Shown here in pieces: positions 23,702 through 31,202 of a stretch of DNA of 31,523 bases. The notes under the pieces were generated by a model, which was not told the origin of the DNA, made no database searches, and saw only the letters and a program-made list of their open reading frames with translations. This stretch comes from JBFJVD01 sp041624375 (lineage in GTDB: Bacteria > Chloroflexota > Anaerolineae > Anaerolineales > E44-bin32): contig JBFJVD010000010.1 of assembly GCA_041624375.1 (NCBI GenBank), forward strand, positions 1-31,523. Direction: 5' to 3'. Both the position numbers and the translations under genes were made by a program. Position 1 is the stretch's first letter; each line of letters begins with the position of its first letter.

Positions 23702-24697
23702 ATGTACACCCTGGCGCTTTCCGCTCCCTCCGATATCCAGGAACTTCCGCTCCGCAGCGAGCATCGGGAGCGTCCCTCCCCAGGAGAGGGGGAGCTCCTG
23801 GTCCGAGTCCGCTATTGCGGTGTCTGCCGCACGGACCTGCACATCGTAGAGGGCGACATCACCCCGCCCAGGTTGCCCATTGTTCCCGGGCATCAAATCG
23901 TCGGTGAAGTCATCGAGCTGGGTGCTGGGGTCGAGGGGTGGCGCCTTGGTGACCGGGCGGGAGTCCCCTGGCTCTTCCGATCCTGCGGTCTTTGTGCGTA
24001 CTGCCGCAGGGGCGAAGAAAACCTCTGCCCGGAGGCCCAATTTACGGGATTCGACATCGATGGGGGCTACGCCGAGTTCATGATCGCCGACGCCGGCTAC
24101 GCGCTGCGAATCCCGGTGGAATTATCTGACCTCCAAACTGCGCCTCTGCTGTGCGCCGGCGTGATTGGCTACCGCTCCCTGCGCCTCGCCGAAGTGGAGC
24201 CAGGAGAACGGCTTGGCCTGGTTGGGTTTGGCGCCAGCGCCCATCTGGCCATTCAGGTGGCACGTCACTGGAGCTGCGAGGTCTACGTCTTTACGCGCAG
24301 CGAGAGCCACCGACGGCTTGCGGCCGAATTGGGCGCAGCGTGGACTGGCGGCGCAGAGGACAAGCCTCCGACATCTCTGGACGCGGTGGTGCTGTTTGCG
24401 CCGGCCGGCGAGCTTGTTCCCGTGATGCTCGCTAGACTCAGACCCGGCGGGACGTTGGCCATCAATGCGATTCACATGTCGCCGCTTCCGGAGATGCCGT
24501 ACGCCCTGCTGTATGGCGAGCGAACCCTGCGGAGCGTGACGAATCTCACCCGCCGCGACGGTCAGGAGTTTCTGGAATTGGCGGCCGAGATCCCCATCCA
24601 GCCAACGGTGCGGACTTATCCACTGAATGAGGCCAATCAGGCCTTGCAGGCGATGAAGCAGAGCCGTCTCGACGGCGCGGCGGTGCTCGAACCATGA
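23702..24697 (+). CDS. Zinc-dependent alcohol dehydrogenase family protein
   Basis: A 331-residue medium-chain dehydrogenase. Catalytic-zinc ligands appear as C42 in CGVCRTDLH, H64/E69 in GHQIVGE and C151 in LLCAG. The structural zinc lobe has four cysteines, C95, C98, C101 and C109 (CGLCAYCRRGEENLC). The nucleotide-binding turn GLVGFGASAH is a variant seen in the AdhA-type, propanol-preferring branch. It should interconvert alcohols and aldehydes using NAD(P)(H); substrate and cofactor are not decided. The start ATG 23702 fits the family; an upstream in-frame ATG at 23657 is less likely. It is divergent from the GAF kinase and overlaps the DUF72 gene by ATGA. Confidence 0.9.
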   Translation: MYTLALSAPSDIQELPLRSEHRERPSPGEGELLVRVRYCGVCRTDLHIVEGDITPPRLPIVPGHQIVGEVIELGAGVEGWRLGDRAGVPWLFRSCGLCAYCRRGEENLCPEAQFTGFDIDGGYAEFMIADAGYALRIPVELSDLQTAPLLCAGVIGYRSLRLAEVEPGERLGLVGFGASAHLAIQVARHWSCEVYVFTRSESHRRLAAELGAAWTGGAEDKPPTSLDAVVLFAPAGELVPVMLARLRPGGTLAINAIHMSPLPEMPYALLYGERTLRSVTNLTRRDGQEFLELAAEIPIQPTVRTYPLNEANQALQAMKQSRLDGAAVLEP

Positions 24698-25461
24698 TTA
24701 TGCTGGGCGTTTCGGGTTGGTCGTACGACGATTGGATCGGGCCGGTGTACCCGGAAGACCTGCCGCGCTACCGCTGGCTCCCCTACATCGCAGAGCAGGT
24801 GGACACCGTCGAGGTGAACGTCACCTACTACCGGCTGCCTGCGGCGAAGATGGTCCAGGGATGGGTGGAGCGGACCCCGGATGACTTCGTCTTCAGCGCC
24901 AAGGCGCACCGCAGCATCACGCATGAGCGAACTGCGCCGGACTTTGAGGCCTACGCGGAAAGCCTTCAGCCGCTCACCGAAGCCGGCAAGCTGGCCTGCG
25001 TGCTGGCGCAGTTCCCCTACTCCTTCCACGCGACCGACGAAAATCGCGATTACCTGCTGCGTTTGAGAGACGGCCTGGCCGAACTCCCCGTGGTGATCGA
25101 ATTTCGCAACCGGGCCTGGGTGACAGATGAAACGTTCGAGCTGCTCGACGAGCTGCGCTTTGGCTACTGCAGCGTCGATGAGCCGCGTCTTGACAATCTG
25201 ATGCCGCCCATCGCCCGCGCGACCGGGCCGCTGGCCTATGTTCGGTTTCATGGCCGGAACGCCGATACCTGGTGGGATCACGACGAGGCCTGGCAGCGCT
25301 ACGACTATACGTACTCAAGCGAGGAGCTGGGCGAGTGGGTCCCCAAGCTTCAATCGCTGGACGCCGCCGTCCCCATGACCCTGGGCTACGCCAACAACCA
25401 CTACCGCGGCCAGAGCCTGGCAGCAGTTCGCGAGCTGCGTAAGCTGCTCAGCACGCAGTAA
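24694..25461 (+). CDS. DUF72 (YecE-like) protein
   Basis: A 255-residue DUF72 protein, a TIM-barrel-like family of unproven function. The N-terminal LGVSGWSYDDWIGPVYPE, the EVNVTYYRLP strand, FVFSAKAHRSITHE, VVIEFRNRAWV and YVRFHGRN are the family's conserved segments. Its start overlaps the alcohol dehydrogenase stop by ATGA, so the two are translationally coupled. The retained acidic and aromatic positions suggest an enzyme, but no reaction is established. Confidence 0.9.
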   Translation: MIMLGVSGWSYDDWIGPVYPEDLPRYRWLPYIAEQVDTVEVNVTYYRLPAAKMVQGWVERTPDDFVFSAKAHRSITHERTAPDFEAYAESLQPLTEAGKLACVLAQFPYSFHATDENRDYLLRLRDGLAELPVVIEFRNRAWVTDETFELLDELRFGYCSVDEPRLDNLMPPIARATGPLAYVRFHGRNADTWWDHDEAWQRYDYTYSSEELGEWVPKLQSLDAAVPMTLGYANNHYRGQSLAAVRELRKLLSTQ

Positions 25462-25496
25462 CCCCACGGCTCCCCACGCCTGGACAGAGGGCCGAA

Positions 25497-25505
25497 TGTT
25501 ATAAT
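25497..25505 (+). promoter_or_regulatory. Extended -10 promoter of yebC-ruvCA
   Basis: TGT directly followed by perfect TATAAT (25500-25505), about 44 nt before the yebC ATG. A TGGACA at 25481-25486 is only 13 nt from the -10 and so is unlikely to be the -35. Confidence 0.6.
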
Positions 25506-25548
25506 GGTTTCGGGCCTTTGCATTGACTCTCGCCCGGGGTTGATTGCT

Positions 25549-26301
25549 ATGTCCGGACATTCAAAGTGGTCGACAATCAAACGTAAGAAAGCCGCCAACG
25601 ACGCCAAGCGGGGCGCGATTTTCACCCGTCTGGCCCGCGAAATTGCCATCGCGGCCCGAGAGGGTGGCGGTGACCTTGAAACCAACTTCGCTTTGCGTCT
25701 GGCGGTGGATCGCGCCAAGGCCGAAAACATGCCCAAGGAGAACATCGAGCGCGCCATTCGACGCGGAACCGGCGAAGACCGCGACGCGGAGCAGTTCGAG
25801 CAAGTCACCTACGAGGGCTACGCGCCCCACGGGGTGGCCGTGATGGTCGACGTCATCACCGACAACCGCAACCGGACCGTGGCTGAGATCCGCCACCTGC
25901 TGAGCAAAGCCGGCGGGAATATGGCCGAGGCGGGCTCGGTGTCCTGGCAGTTTCGACGGGCAGCCTATTTCAATTTTCCAGCGGAAGGCCACGACCAGGA
26001 GATGGTGTTCGAGCTGGCGGTGGATGCCGGCGCAGAAGATGTGATCCTCGACGACCTGATCGAGATCGTCGCGCCGGTCGACGCATACAAGGCTATCTCA
26101 GAAGCGCTTGGATTGGCGGGGATCGTGCCCGATGAGTCGGGGCTGCGCTGGCTCCCGAAGACGGAGCTGTCGCTGCCGGCCGACAAGACCGTCCAGGTGG
26201 CCCGCCTGATCGAAGAACTCGAAGAATTGGACGACATCCAAGAGGTCACAAGCAATCTGGAGCTCAGCGACGAAGCGGTCGAGCTTCTCGAAACGGCCTG
26301 A
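25549..26301 (+). CDS. yebC: YebC/PmpR-family protein
   Basis: A 250-residue YebC-family protein. The start MSGHSKWSTIKRKKAANDAKRG is the family hallmark; an in-frame ATG 45 nt upstream overlaps the promoter and is rejected. Other conserved parts are NMPKENIERAIRRGTGE, YEGYAPHGVAVMVDVITDNRNRT and GGNMAEAGSVSWQF. Family members act as transcriptional regulators in some bacteria, and some relieve ribosome stalling at proline-rich stretches; which applies here cannot be told. It precedes ruvC by 21 nt, the common yebC-ruvC-ruvA order. Confidence 0.96.
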   Translation: MSGHSKWSTIKRKKAANDAKRGAIFTRLAREIAIAAREGGGDLETNFALRLAVDRAKAENMPKENIERAIRRGTGEDRDAEQFEQVTYEGYAPHGVAVMVDVITDNRNRTVAEIRHLLSKAGGNMAEAGSVSWQFRRAAYFNFPAEGHDQEMVFELAVDAGAEDVILDDLIEIVAPVDAYKAISEALGLAGIVPDESGLRWLPKTELSLPADKTVQVARLIEELEELDDIQEVTSNLELSDEAVELLETA

Positions 26302-26322
26302 ACCGGGTCGCCGGGCGCTGCA

Positions 26323-26823
26323 ATGCTGGTGATCGGCGTCGATCCGGGAACCGCGATCACCGGCTATGGGATCGTGAGTCAGGCGCCCGATGGCGAGCTC
26401 GAAGCGGTGGAGTACGGCGTCATCCGCACCGAGGCGGGGACGCCGTTACCCGTTCGGCTGCGTGCTCTGCACGCTGAACTGGTGCAGCTGATCGAGCATC
26501 ACCAACCCGCAGCCGGCGCCGTCGAGCAGCTCTTCTTTCAGCGCAATGTGAAGACGGCGATGAGTGTGGGCCAGGCGCGCGGCGCTGCCCTGCTTGCCCT
26601 TGCACAGGCAGACTTGCCCATCGCCGAATACACGCCACTCGAGGTGAAGCAGGCTGTCACCGGCTATGGCGGCGCCGATAAGCGCCAGGTACAGGAGATG
26701 GTGCGGGCCCTGCTGCGGCTCTCCGAACTACCGCGCCCCGACGACGCGGCGGACGCCCTTGCGGTGGCCATCTGCCACCTTCACACCGGCGAGTACGATC
26801 GCCGGCTCATGGATTCAGAATGA
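26323..26823 (+). CDS. ruvC: Holliday junction resolvase RuvC
   Basis: A 166-residue RuvC endonuclease that cleaves Holliday junctions symmetrically as a dimer. The four catalytic acidic residues are visible: D7 (IGVDPGTAITGYG), E68 (VEQLFFQRN), and D141 and D144 (PRPDDAADALAVA). FQRNVKTAMSVGQARGA is also typical. Its stop overlaps the ruvA start (ATGA), so the two are coupled. Confidence 0.96.
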   Translation: MLVIGVDPGTAITGYGIVSQAPDGELEAVEYGVIRTEAGTPLPVRLRALHAELVQLIEHHQPAAGAVEQLFFQRNVKTAMSVGQARGAALLALAQADLPIAEYTPLEVKQAVTGYGGADKRQVQEMVRALLRLSELPRPDDAADALAVAICHLHTGEYDRRLMDSE

Positions 26824-27398
26824 TCGCTTCGATTCGCGGCAATCTCCAACAGATTGAAGAGGGCGCGATCGTCGTCGAGGTTGGCGGCATCGGCCTGCGC
26901 CTGTCCGTGCCCCACTCCGTGCTCGAGGCGTTGCCGGGGATCGGGCGCTCCCTCACGCTGCAGACAAAACTGGTCGTGCGCGAGGATGCCCTGATGCTCT
27001 ATGGCTTTGCCAGCGCCGAAGAGCGAGACCTGTTCGACCTGCTGTTGCAGGTGAGCGGGATCGGTCCGCGCCTGGCGCTTTCCGCGATTTCGTCGCTCTC
27101 ACCGGATGTGCTGCGTTCGGCGGTCGCCAATGACCAGCCTGAGGTGCTGACGCGCATCCCAGGCATTGGCCGTAAGACGGCGGAGAAGGTCATCTTCCAG
27201 TTGAAGGATCGCCTGACCGCGCCCGGCATCACGCTGGATGTCCCCAGTGGGATCGACGCGGAGGTCCTGAGCGTGCTGACCGCGCTGGGCTACAGCCTGG
27301 TCGAGGCCCAGGCCGCCGTCCAAACGATCCCCGAGGAAACGCCCGAGGAGATCGAAGCGCGCGTGAAGGTGGCGCTCAGCTACTTCGCCTCCCCCTAA
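26820..27398 (+). CDS. ruvA: Holliday junction branch migration protein RuvA
   Basis: A 192-residue RuvA that binds four-way junctions and loads the RuvB motor. The N-terminal OB-fold domain has MIASIRGNL and VEVGGIGLRLSVP. Tandem helix-hairpin-helix motifs are SGIGPRLALSAIS and PGIGRKTAEKVIFQLKDRL. The C-terminal RuvB-contact domain is about residues 145-192. The expected ruvB does not follow; proC comes next after 65 nt. Confidence 0.96.
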   Translation: MIASIRGNLQQIEEGAIVVEVGGIGLRLSVPHSVLEALPGIGRSLTLQTKLVVREDALMLYGFASAEERDLFDLLLQVSGIGPRLALSAISSLSPDVLRSAVANDQPEVLTRIPGIGRKTAEKVIFQLKDRLTAPGITLDVPSGIDAEVLSVLTALGYSLVEAQAAVQTIPEETPEEIEARVKVALSYFASP

Positions 27399-27463
27399 TT
27401 GGGCAGTGTCTTCCAGAAGTCGGACACCGTTGGCCGGACTGCGGCCGTTGAGAAGGATGCATC

Positions 27464-28309
27464 ATGGTTGAAGGTGAGAATCGGATCGTCTTCATCGGTC
27501 CCGGCGTCATGGCGGAGGCGATGGCGACCGGACTGATCGAGAAAGAGGTCGTGCCGCCCGGGCAAATCCTGATGAGCGGCCCCGGCGCGGCCCGGCTCCA
27601 GGAACTCTCCGACCGCTTCGGCGTGGGTTCAACCACCGACAACCGCGCAGCCGTAGCTGAGGCTTCGGTCGTGATTGTGTCGGTTAAGCCGCAGAGCGTG
27701 GCTGAGGTCATCTCAGATCTGAAAGGCGCAGTTCCTCAAGATGCGCTGATTCTCTCCATCCTCGCTGGCGTACCTATGGGGACGTTTTCCCAGGGGCTGC
27801 CGCATCCAGCGGTCGTCCGAGCGATGCCGAACACGCCGGCGCAGGTAGGGCAGGGGATCACCGTCTGGACGGCAACGGGGGACACCCGGCCGGATCAGCT
27901 CACGCAGGCGCGCACGATTCTGGGTGCGTTTGGCGAAGAGCTGTATGTGGAGGAAGAAGACTACCTGGACATGGCGACAGCGCTCTCCGGGACGGGTCCC
28001 GCCTACGTGTACCTGTTCATGGAGGCGATGGTCGACGCTGGCGTGCACCTCGGCTTTCCGCGCCGCATCGCTGAGCAACTCGTGGTTCAAACGATCAAGG
28101 GCTCGGTGGCCTATTATGACCATTCGCCTCGCCATATGGCCCGGCTGCGCAATCAGGTCACCTCGCCAGGCGGCACGTCAGCCGCCGCGCTCTACTATCT
28201 GGAGAAGGCAGGATTTCGCACAGCGATCTCGCGCGCCATCTGGGCCGCCTACGAGCGTTCCGTGCAGCTGGGCCAGGGGAAGCGGCGCGGATGGGTCGAA
28301 AACGCATGA
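27464..28309 (+). CDS. proC: Pyrroline-5-carboxylate reductase
   Basis: A 281-residue P5C reductase, catalysing the last step of proline synthesis with NAD(P)H. The N-terminal Rossmann motif is IGPGVMAEAMATGLI. Later motifs are VVSVKPQSV, MPNTPAQVGQGITVW and the family signature region SGTGPAYVYLFMEAMVDAGVHLG, then SPGGTSAAALYYLEK. The start ATG 27464 has AAGGA 8 nt upstream. It may be read through from ruvA; the next genes (atp) have their own promoter. Confidence 0.95.
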   Translation: MVEGENRIVFIGPGVMAEAMATGLIEKEVVPPGQILMSGPGAARLQELSDRFGVGSTTDNRAAVAEASVVIVSVKPQSVAEVISDLKGAVPQDALILSILAGVPMGTFSQGLPHPAVVRAMPNTPAQVGQGITVWTATGDTRPDQLTQARTILGAFGEELYVEEEDYLDMATALSGTGPAYVYLFMEAMVDAGVHLGFPRRIAEQLVVQTIKGSVAYYDHSPRHMARLRNQVTSPGGTSAAALYYLEKAGFRTAISRAIWAAYERSVQLGQGKRRGWVENA

Positions 28310-28333
28310 TTCGCCGGCCCGCTTGTGAAAGAC

Positions 28334-28362
28334 TGGACAAAAAGAATCGCTTCAAGTACACT
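28334..28362 (+). promoter_or_regulatory. Promoter of the atpAGD operon
   Basis: TGGACA (28334-28339, 5 of 6), exactly 17 nt, then TACACT (28357-28362, 4 of 6). This is the best sigma-70-type match in the window, just after proC. The predicted start lies at or inside the GC hairpin at 28369-28382. Confidence 0.65.
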
Positions 28363-28368
28363 TCAAAA

Positions 28369-28382
28369 GGCCCGAGCGGGCC
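28369..28382 (+). terminator. GC hairpin after proC, at the predicted 5' end of the atp mRNA
   Basis: Stem GGCCC / GGGCC with loop GAGC, preceded by AAAA and followed by GTTTCT. It could end the proC transcript or act as a 5' stabilising stem on the atp transcript, because it begins about 7 nt after the atp -10 box. Confidence 0.45.
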
Positions 28383-28418
28383 GTTTCTAACGCCACCCGA
28401 CGGAGGCTCCACCTCGCA

Positions 28419-28517
28419 ATGACCCCAACCGGCGCAGGCTCTAGCAGCGCGGTCATGCGCGCTGGCGATGCTGCAAACCCTCATCCTGCCAGGAGGGCGA
28501 ATGTCCGACCTTATTAA
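28419..28517 (+). CDS. Candidate 32-residue leader reading frame overlapping the atpA start
   Basis: An ATG-initiated frame of 32 codons in the atp leader that ends (TAA) 14 nt inside atpA, in another frame. A GGAGG lies 12 nt before its ATG, farther than ideal. It could couple or tune atpA translation, or be a chance reading frame; the peptide resembles no family known to me. Confidence 0.15.
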   Translation: MTPTGAGSSSAVMRAGDAANPHPARRANVRPY

Positions 28518-30165
28518 GAACCTGACCACCGAGCTCGGCAAGCAAATTGAGGAATTCACGCCGGAGGTCTCGCTGCGCCAGGTCGGCGCGGTGCTCGAAG
28601 CCGGCGACGGCATCGCGCGCGTCTCGGGTTTGAACGACGTCCGGGCGCAGGAATTGGTGCAATTCGCGAACGGAACCATGGGGCTGGCCTTCAACCTCGA
28701 AAGCGACAACGTCGGCGTCATTATCATGGGCGAATACGACGAGATCGACGAAGGCATGGCCGTCTACACCACCGGACGGATCGCCTCGGTGCCCGTCGGC
28801 GACGGCCTCGTCGGGCGGGTGGTCAACGCACTCGGGGAGCCCATCGACGGAAGAGGCCCGATCCAGTTCGCCGGCTACCGTCCCGTGGAGAGGATCGCCC
28901 CCGGCGTCGTCGAGCGGCAAGATGTCGACACGCCGGTGCAGACCGGCATCAAGGCGATCGACTCGATGACGCCCATTGGCCGCGGGCAGCGCGAACTGAT
29001 CATCGGCGACCGGCAAACCGGAAAGACCGCCATCGCCATCGACACCATTCTCAATCAGAAGGGCAAGGACCTGATCTGCATCTACGTCGCCATCGGCCAG
29101 AAGCGGGCTTCGGTGGCGCGCACGGTCGCTCTCCTGGAGCGATTCGGCGCCATGGATCACACCGTGGTGGTGGTGGCCGCTGCAGACGAGCCTTCGGCGC
29201 TCCAGTACATCTCGCCCTACGCAGGTTGTGCGATCGGCGAGTACTTCGCCGAGAACGGCCGTCACGCCCTCATCGTCTACGACGACCTCACAAAGCACGC
29301 CTGGGCCTATCGCCAGGTTTCGCTGCTGCTGCGGCGGCCGCCGGGCCGCGAGGCCTACCCGGGCGATGTCTTCTACCTGCACAGCCGGCTGCTCGAGCGG
29401 GCGGTTCGCCTGGCCGATGAGTTCGTCATCGTGCCCAAGGACTTCGAAGGTGAGCTTGGGCCGGAGGTGGCGGTTAATGGAAAGGTGTACGGCGGGCCGC
29501 TGGCGCGGCATGACGCGGAACAAGCGCTCGAAGCGATGGACGACTCAGCGAGCTACCGGCTGGAGAAGCTGCCGCTTTCTGGCGGCTCGCTGACCGCCTT
29601 GCCGATCATTGAGACCCAGCTTGGCGACGTCTCGGCCTATATTCCTACGAACGTCATCTCGATCACGGATGGCCAGATCTATCTCGAGAACGACCTGTTC
29701 AACGCCGGCATCCGCCCGGCCATCAACGTCGGCCTCTCGGTCTCACGGGTGGGCGGGGATGCGCAGGCAAGGGCCATGAAGCAGGTCGCTGGCGGCCTGC
29801 GTCTCGACATGGCCGCCTACCGCGAAGTGGCCGCATTTGCGCAATTCGGTTCGGACCTCGACCGGGCAACCCAGCAGCAGCTGAGTCGCGGCCAGCGGCT
29901 TCAGGAGCTGCTCAAGCAGCCGCAGTATCAACCGCAGGAATTGGAGGAGGAAGTTTCCTCGCTCTTCGCCGGCACCCGAGGCTATCTTGATTCCATCCCC
30001 GTGGACCAGGTTGGGGCCTGGGAACAGGCATTTCTGCGCTCGATGGAAGCCTCCCATCCTGAGATACTCAAGAAGATTGCGGCGGAGAAGAGCCTGAGCG
30101 AGGAGAACGAGCAGGCCCTGCGTGAGGCGATCGAGTCGTTCAATCGCGGCTGGACAGCCGACTAG
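28501..30165 (+). CDS. atpA: F-type ATP synthase subunit alpha
   Basis: A 554-residue alpha subunit of F1, about 40 residues longer than E. coli AtpA. The Walker A motif GDRQTGKT occupies residues 169-176, exactly as in E. coli. The C-terminal signature is PAINVGLSVSRVGGDAQ, with the arginine that contacts the beta catalytic site. The start ATG 28501 has AGGAGGG 3-4 nt away; an in-frame ATG at 28468 lacks this. The extra length lies in the C-terminal helical tail (after about residue 480). The gene begins a unit atpA-atpG-atpD without atpB, atpE, atpF or atpH upstream in the window. Confidence 0.97.
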   Translation: MSDLIKNLTTELGKQIEEFTPEVSLRQVGAVLEAGDGIARVSGLNDVRAQELVQFANGTMGLAFNLESDNVGVIIMGEYDEIDEGMAVYTTGRIASVPVGDGLVGRVVNALGEPIDGRGPIQFAGYRPVERIAPGVVERQDVDTPVQTGIKAIDSMTPIGRGQRELIIGDRQTGKTAIAIDTILNQKGKDLICIYVAIGQKRASVARTVALLERFGAMDHTVVVVAAADEPSALQYISPYAGCAIGEYFAENGRHALIVYDDLTKHAWAYRQVSLLLRRPPGREAYPGDVFYLHSRLLERAVRLADEFVIVPKDFEGELGPEVAVNGKVYGGPLARHDAEQALEAMDDSASYRLEKLPLSGGSLTALPIIETQLGDVSAYIPTNVISITDGQIYLENDLFNAGIRPAINVGLSVSRVGGDAQARAMKQVAGGLRLDMAAYREVAAFAQFGSDLDRATQQQLSRGQRLQELLKQPQYQPQELEEEVSSLFAGTRGYLDSIPVDQVGAWEQAFLRSMEASHPEILKKIAAEKSLSEENEQALREAIESFNRGWTAD

Positions 30166-30198
30166 CGAAATCGGGTCAGGCAGAGGGCAGCATTTCGA

Positions 30199-31092
30199 AT
30201 GGCGACGCCGCGTGAAATGAGGCTCCGGATCCGGAGCGTCAACAACATCGCCCAGGTGACGCGCGCCCTGGAGGCGGTCAGCGCCAGCCGCATCCGGCGT
30301 GCGGAGCAGCAGGTCCGCCAGACACGCCCCTATGCCGACAAGGCCTGGCAAGTGCTGCGCCACCTCGCCCGCCAGCCTGCACGCGGCGTGCTCCATCCGC
30401 TGCTGACGGAACGCTCCGAGATCCGTTCGATCCTGGTCATGCTGGTCACCAGTGATCGCGGCCTTGCTGGAGCCTACAACACAAATATTGTCCGCTTCTC
30501 TCTGCAAACCTTCCGCGAGGCCGAAGCCGAGATCCGCTATGTCGTGGTTGGGCGGAAGGGGCGGGACACCATGATCCGCCGGGGCGCCCAGATTGAAGCT
30601 GAGTTCAGCCAGCTCCCTGCCGAACCTTCCTTTGCCGACGTCTCCGCGATCGGACGTCTGCTGATCGATGCCTTCCTGGAGGGCAAGGTGGATCAGGTTC
30701 ACCTGGTCTATACCGACTTCGTGACCTTGCTGACTCAGCGCCCAACGCTCAAGCAGCTGCTGCCCTTCGAAATTGAGCCTGAGGTGGCGGCCGACGGCGC
30801 GACCCCCGCCGTGGCACAGGCCCACGGACCTGAGCCGGCGTATATTTATGAGCCGGGGGCTTCCGAGCTGATCGGCCGCATCGTCCCGCGGTTGGCGCAG
30901 CTGCAGGTTTATGAGGCCATCCTCGAATCGATGGCCAGCGAGCATGCCGCCCGCATGGTGGCCATGCGCAACGCAACGGAGAACGCCAAGGAGCTGGCCG
31001 GTTTGTTGCGTCTCGAATACAACAAGGCGCGCCAGCAGGCGATCACCAGCGAGATGCTCGACATCGTTGGCGGCGTCGAAGCGCAAGTATGA
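30199..31092 (+). CDS. atpG: F-type ATP synthase subunit gamma
   Basis: A 297-residue gamma subunit, the rotating central shaft of F1. N-terminal MATPREMRLRIRSVNNIAQVTRALEAVSASRIRRA and the C-terminal helix RMVAMRNATENAKELAGLLRLEYNKARQQAITSEMLDIVGG (split by families into the coiled coil) are typical. The central Rossmann-like domain has MLVTSDRGLAGAYNTN. It starts 33 nt after atpA with only a weak ribosome site, and atpD follows after 110 nt. Length is near the usual 285-290. Confidence 0.96.
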   Translation: MATPREMRLRIRSVNNIAQVTRALEAVSASRIRRAEQQVRQTRPYADKAWQVLRHLARQPARGVLHPLLTERSEIRSILVMLVTSDRGLAGAYNTNIVRFSLQTFREAEAEIRYVVVGRKGRDTMIRRGAQIEAEFSQLPAEPSFADVSAIGRLLIDAFLEGKVDQVHLVYTDFVTLLTQRPTLKQLLPFEIEPEVAADGATPAVAQAHGPEPAYIYEPGASELIGRIVPRLAQLQVYEAILESMASEHAARMVAMRNATENAKELAGLLRLEYNKARQQAITSEMLDIVGGVEAQV

Positions 31093-31163
31093 TGCGCTCG
31101 ATCCAGCTGGCGCGAATCGCAACCCACGGCAGCCCGCGCTGCGCTGGAAGCTTCACCTTCTTC

Positions 31164-31180
31164 CCGCCGGTTGCCGGCGG
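31164..31180 (+). promoter_or_regulatory. Intercistronic hairpin before atpD
   Basis: A 7-bp perfect stem CCGCCGG / CCGGCGG with a TTG loop in the atpG-atpD gap, ending about 11 nt before the atpD ribosome site GGAGG. It may mark an mRNA processing or stability point and so help set subunit ratios; no T-run follows. Confidence 0.35.
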
Positions 31181-31202
31181 CACGACATCCTGGAGGCGTT
31201 GA

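Noticed and set aside
28453..29523. 356-codon minus-strand frame opposite atpA
   Set aside because: Low-complexity D/V/R-rich antisense translation opposite a highly conserved gene.
29743..31122. 459-codon minus-strand frame opposite atpA/atpG
   Set aside because: The plus strand encodes unmistakable atpA and atpG; the antisense product shows no recognisable domain.
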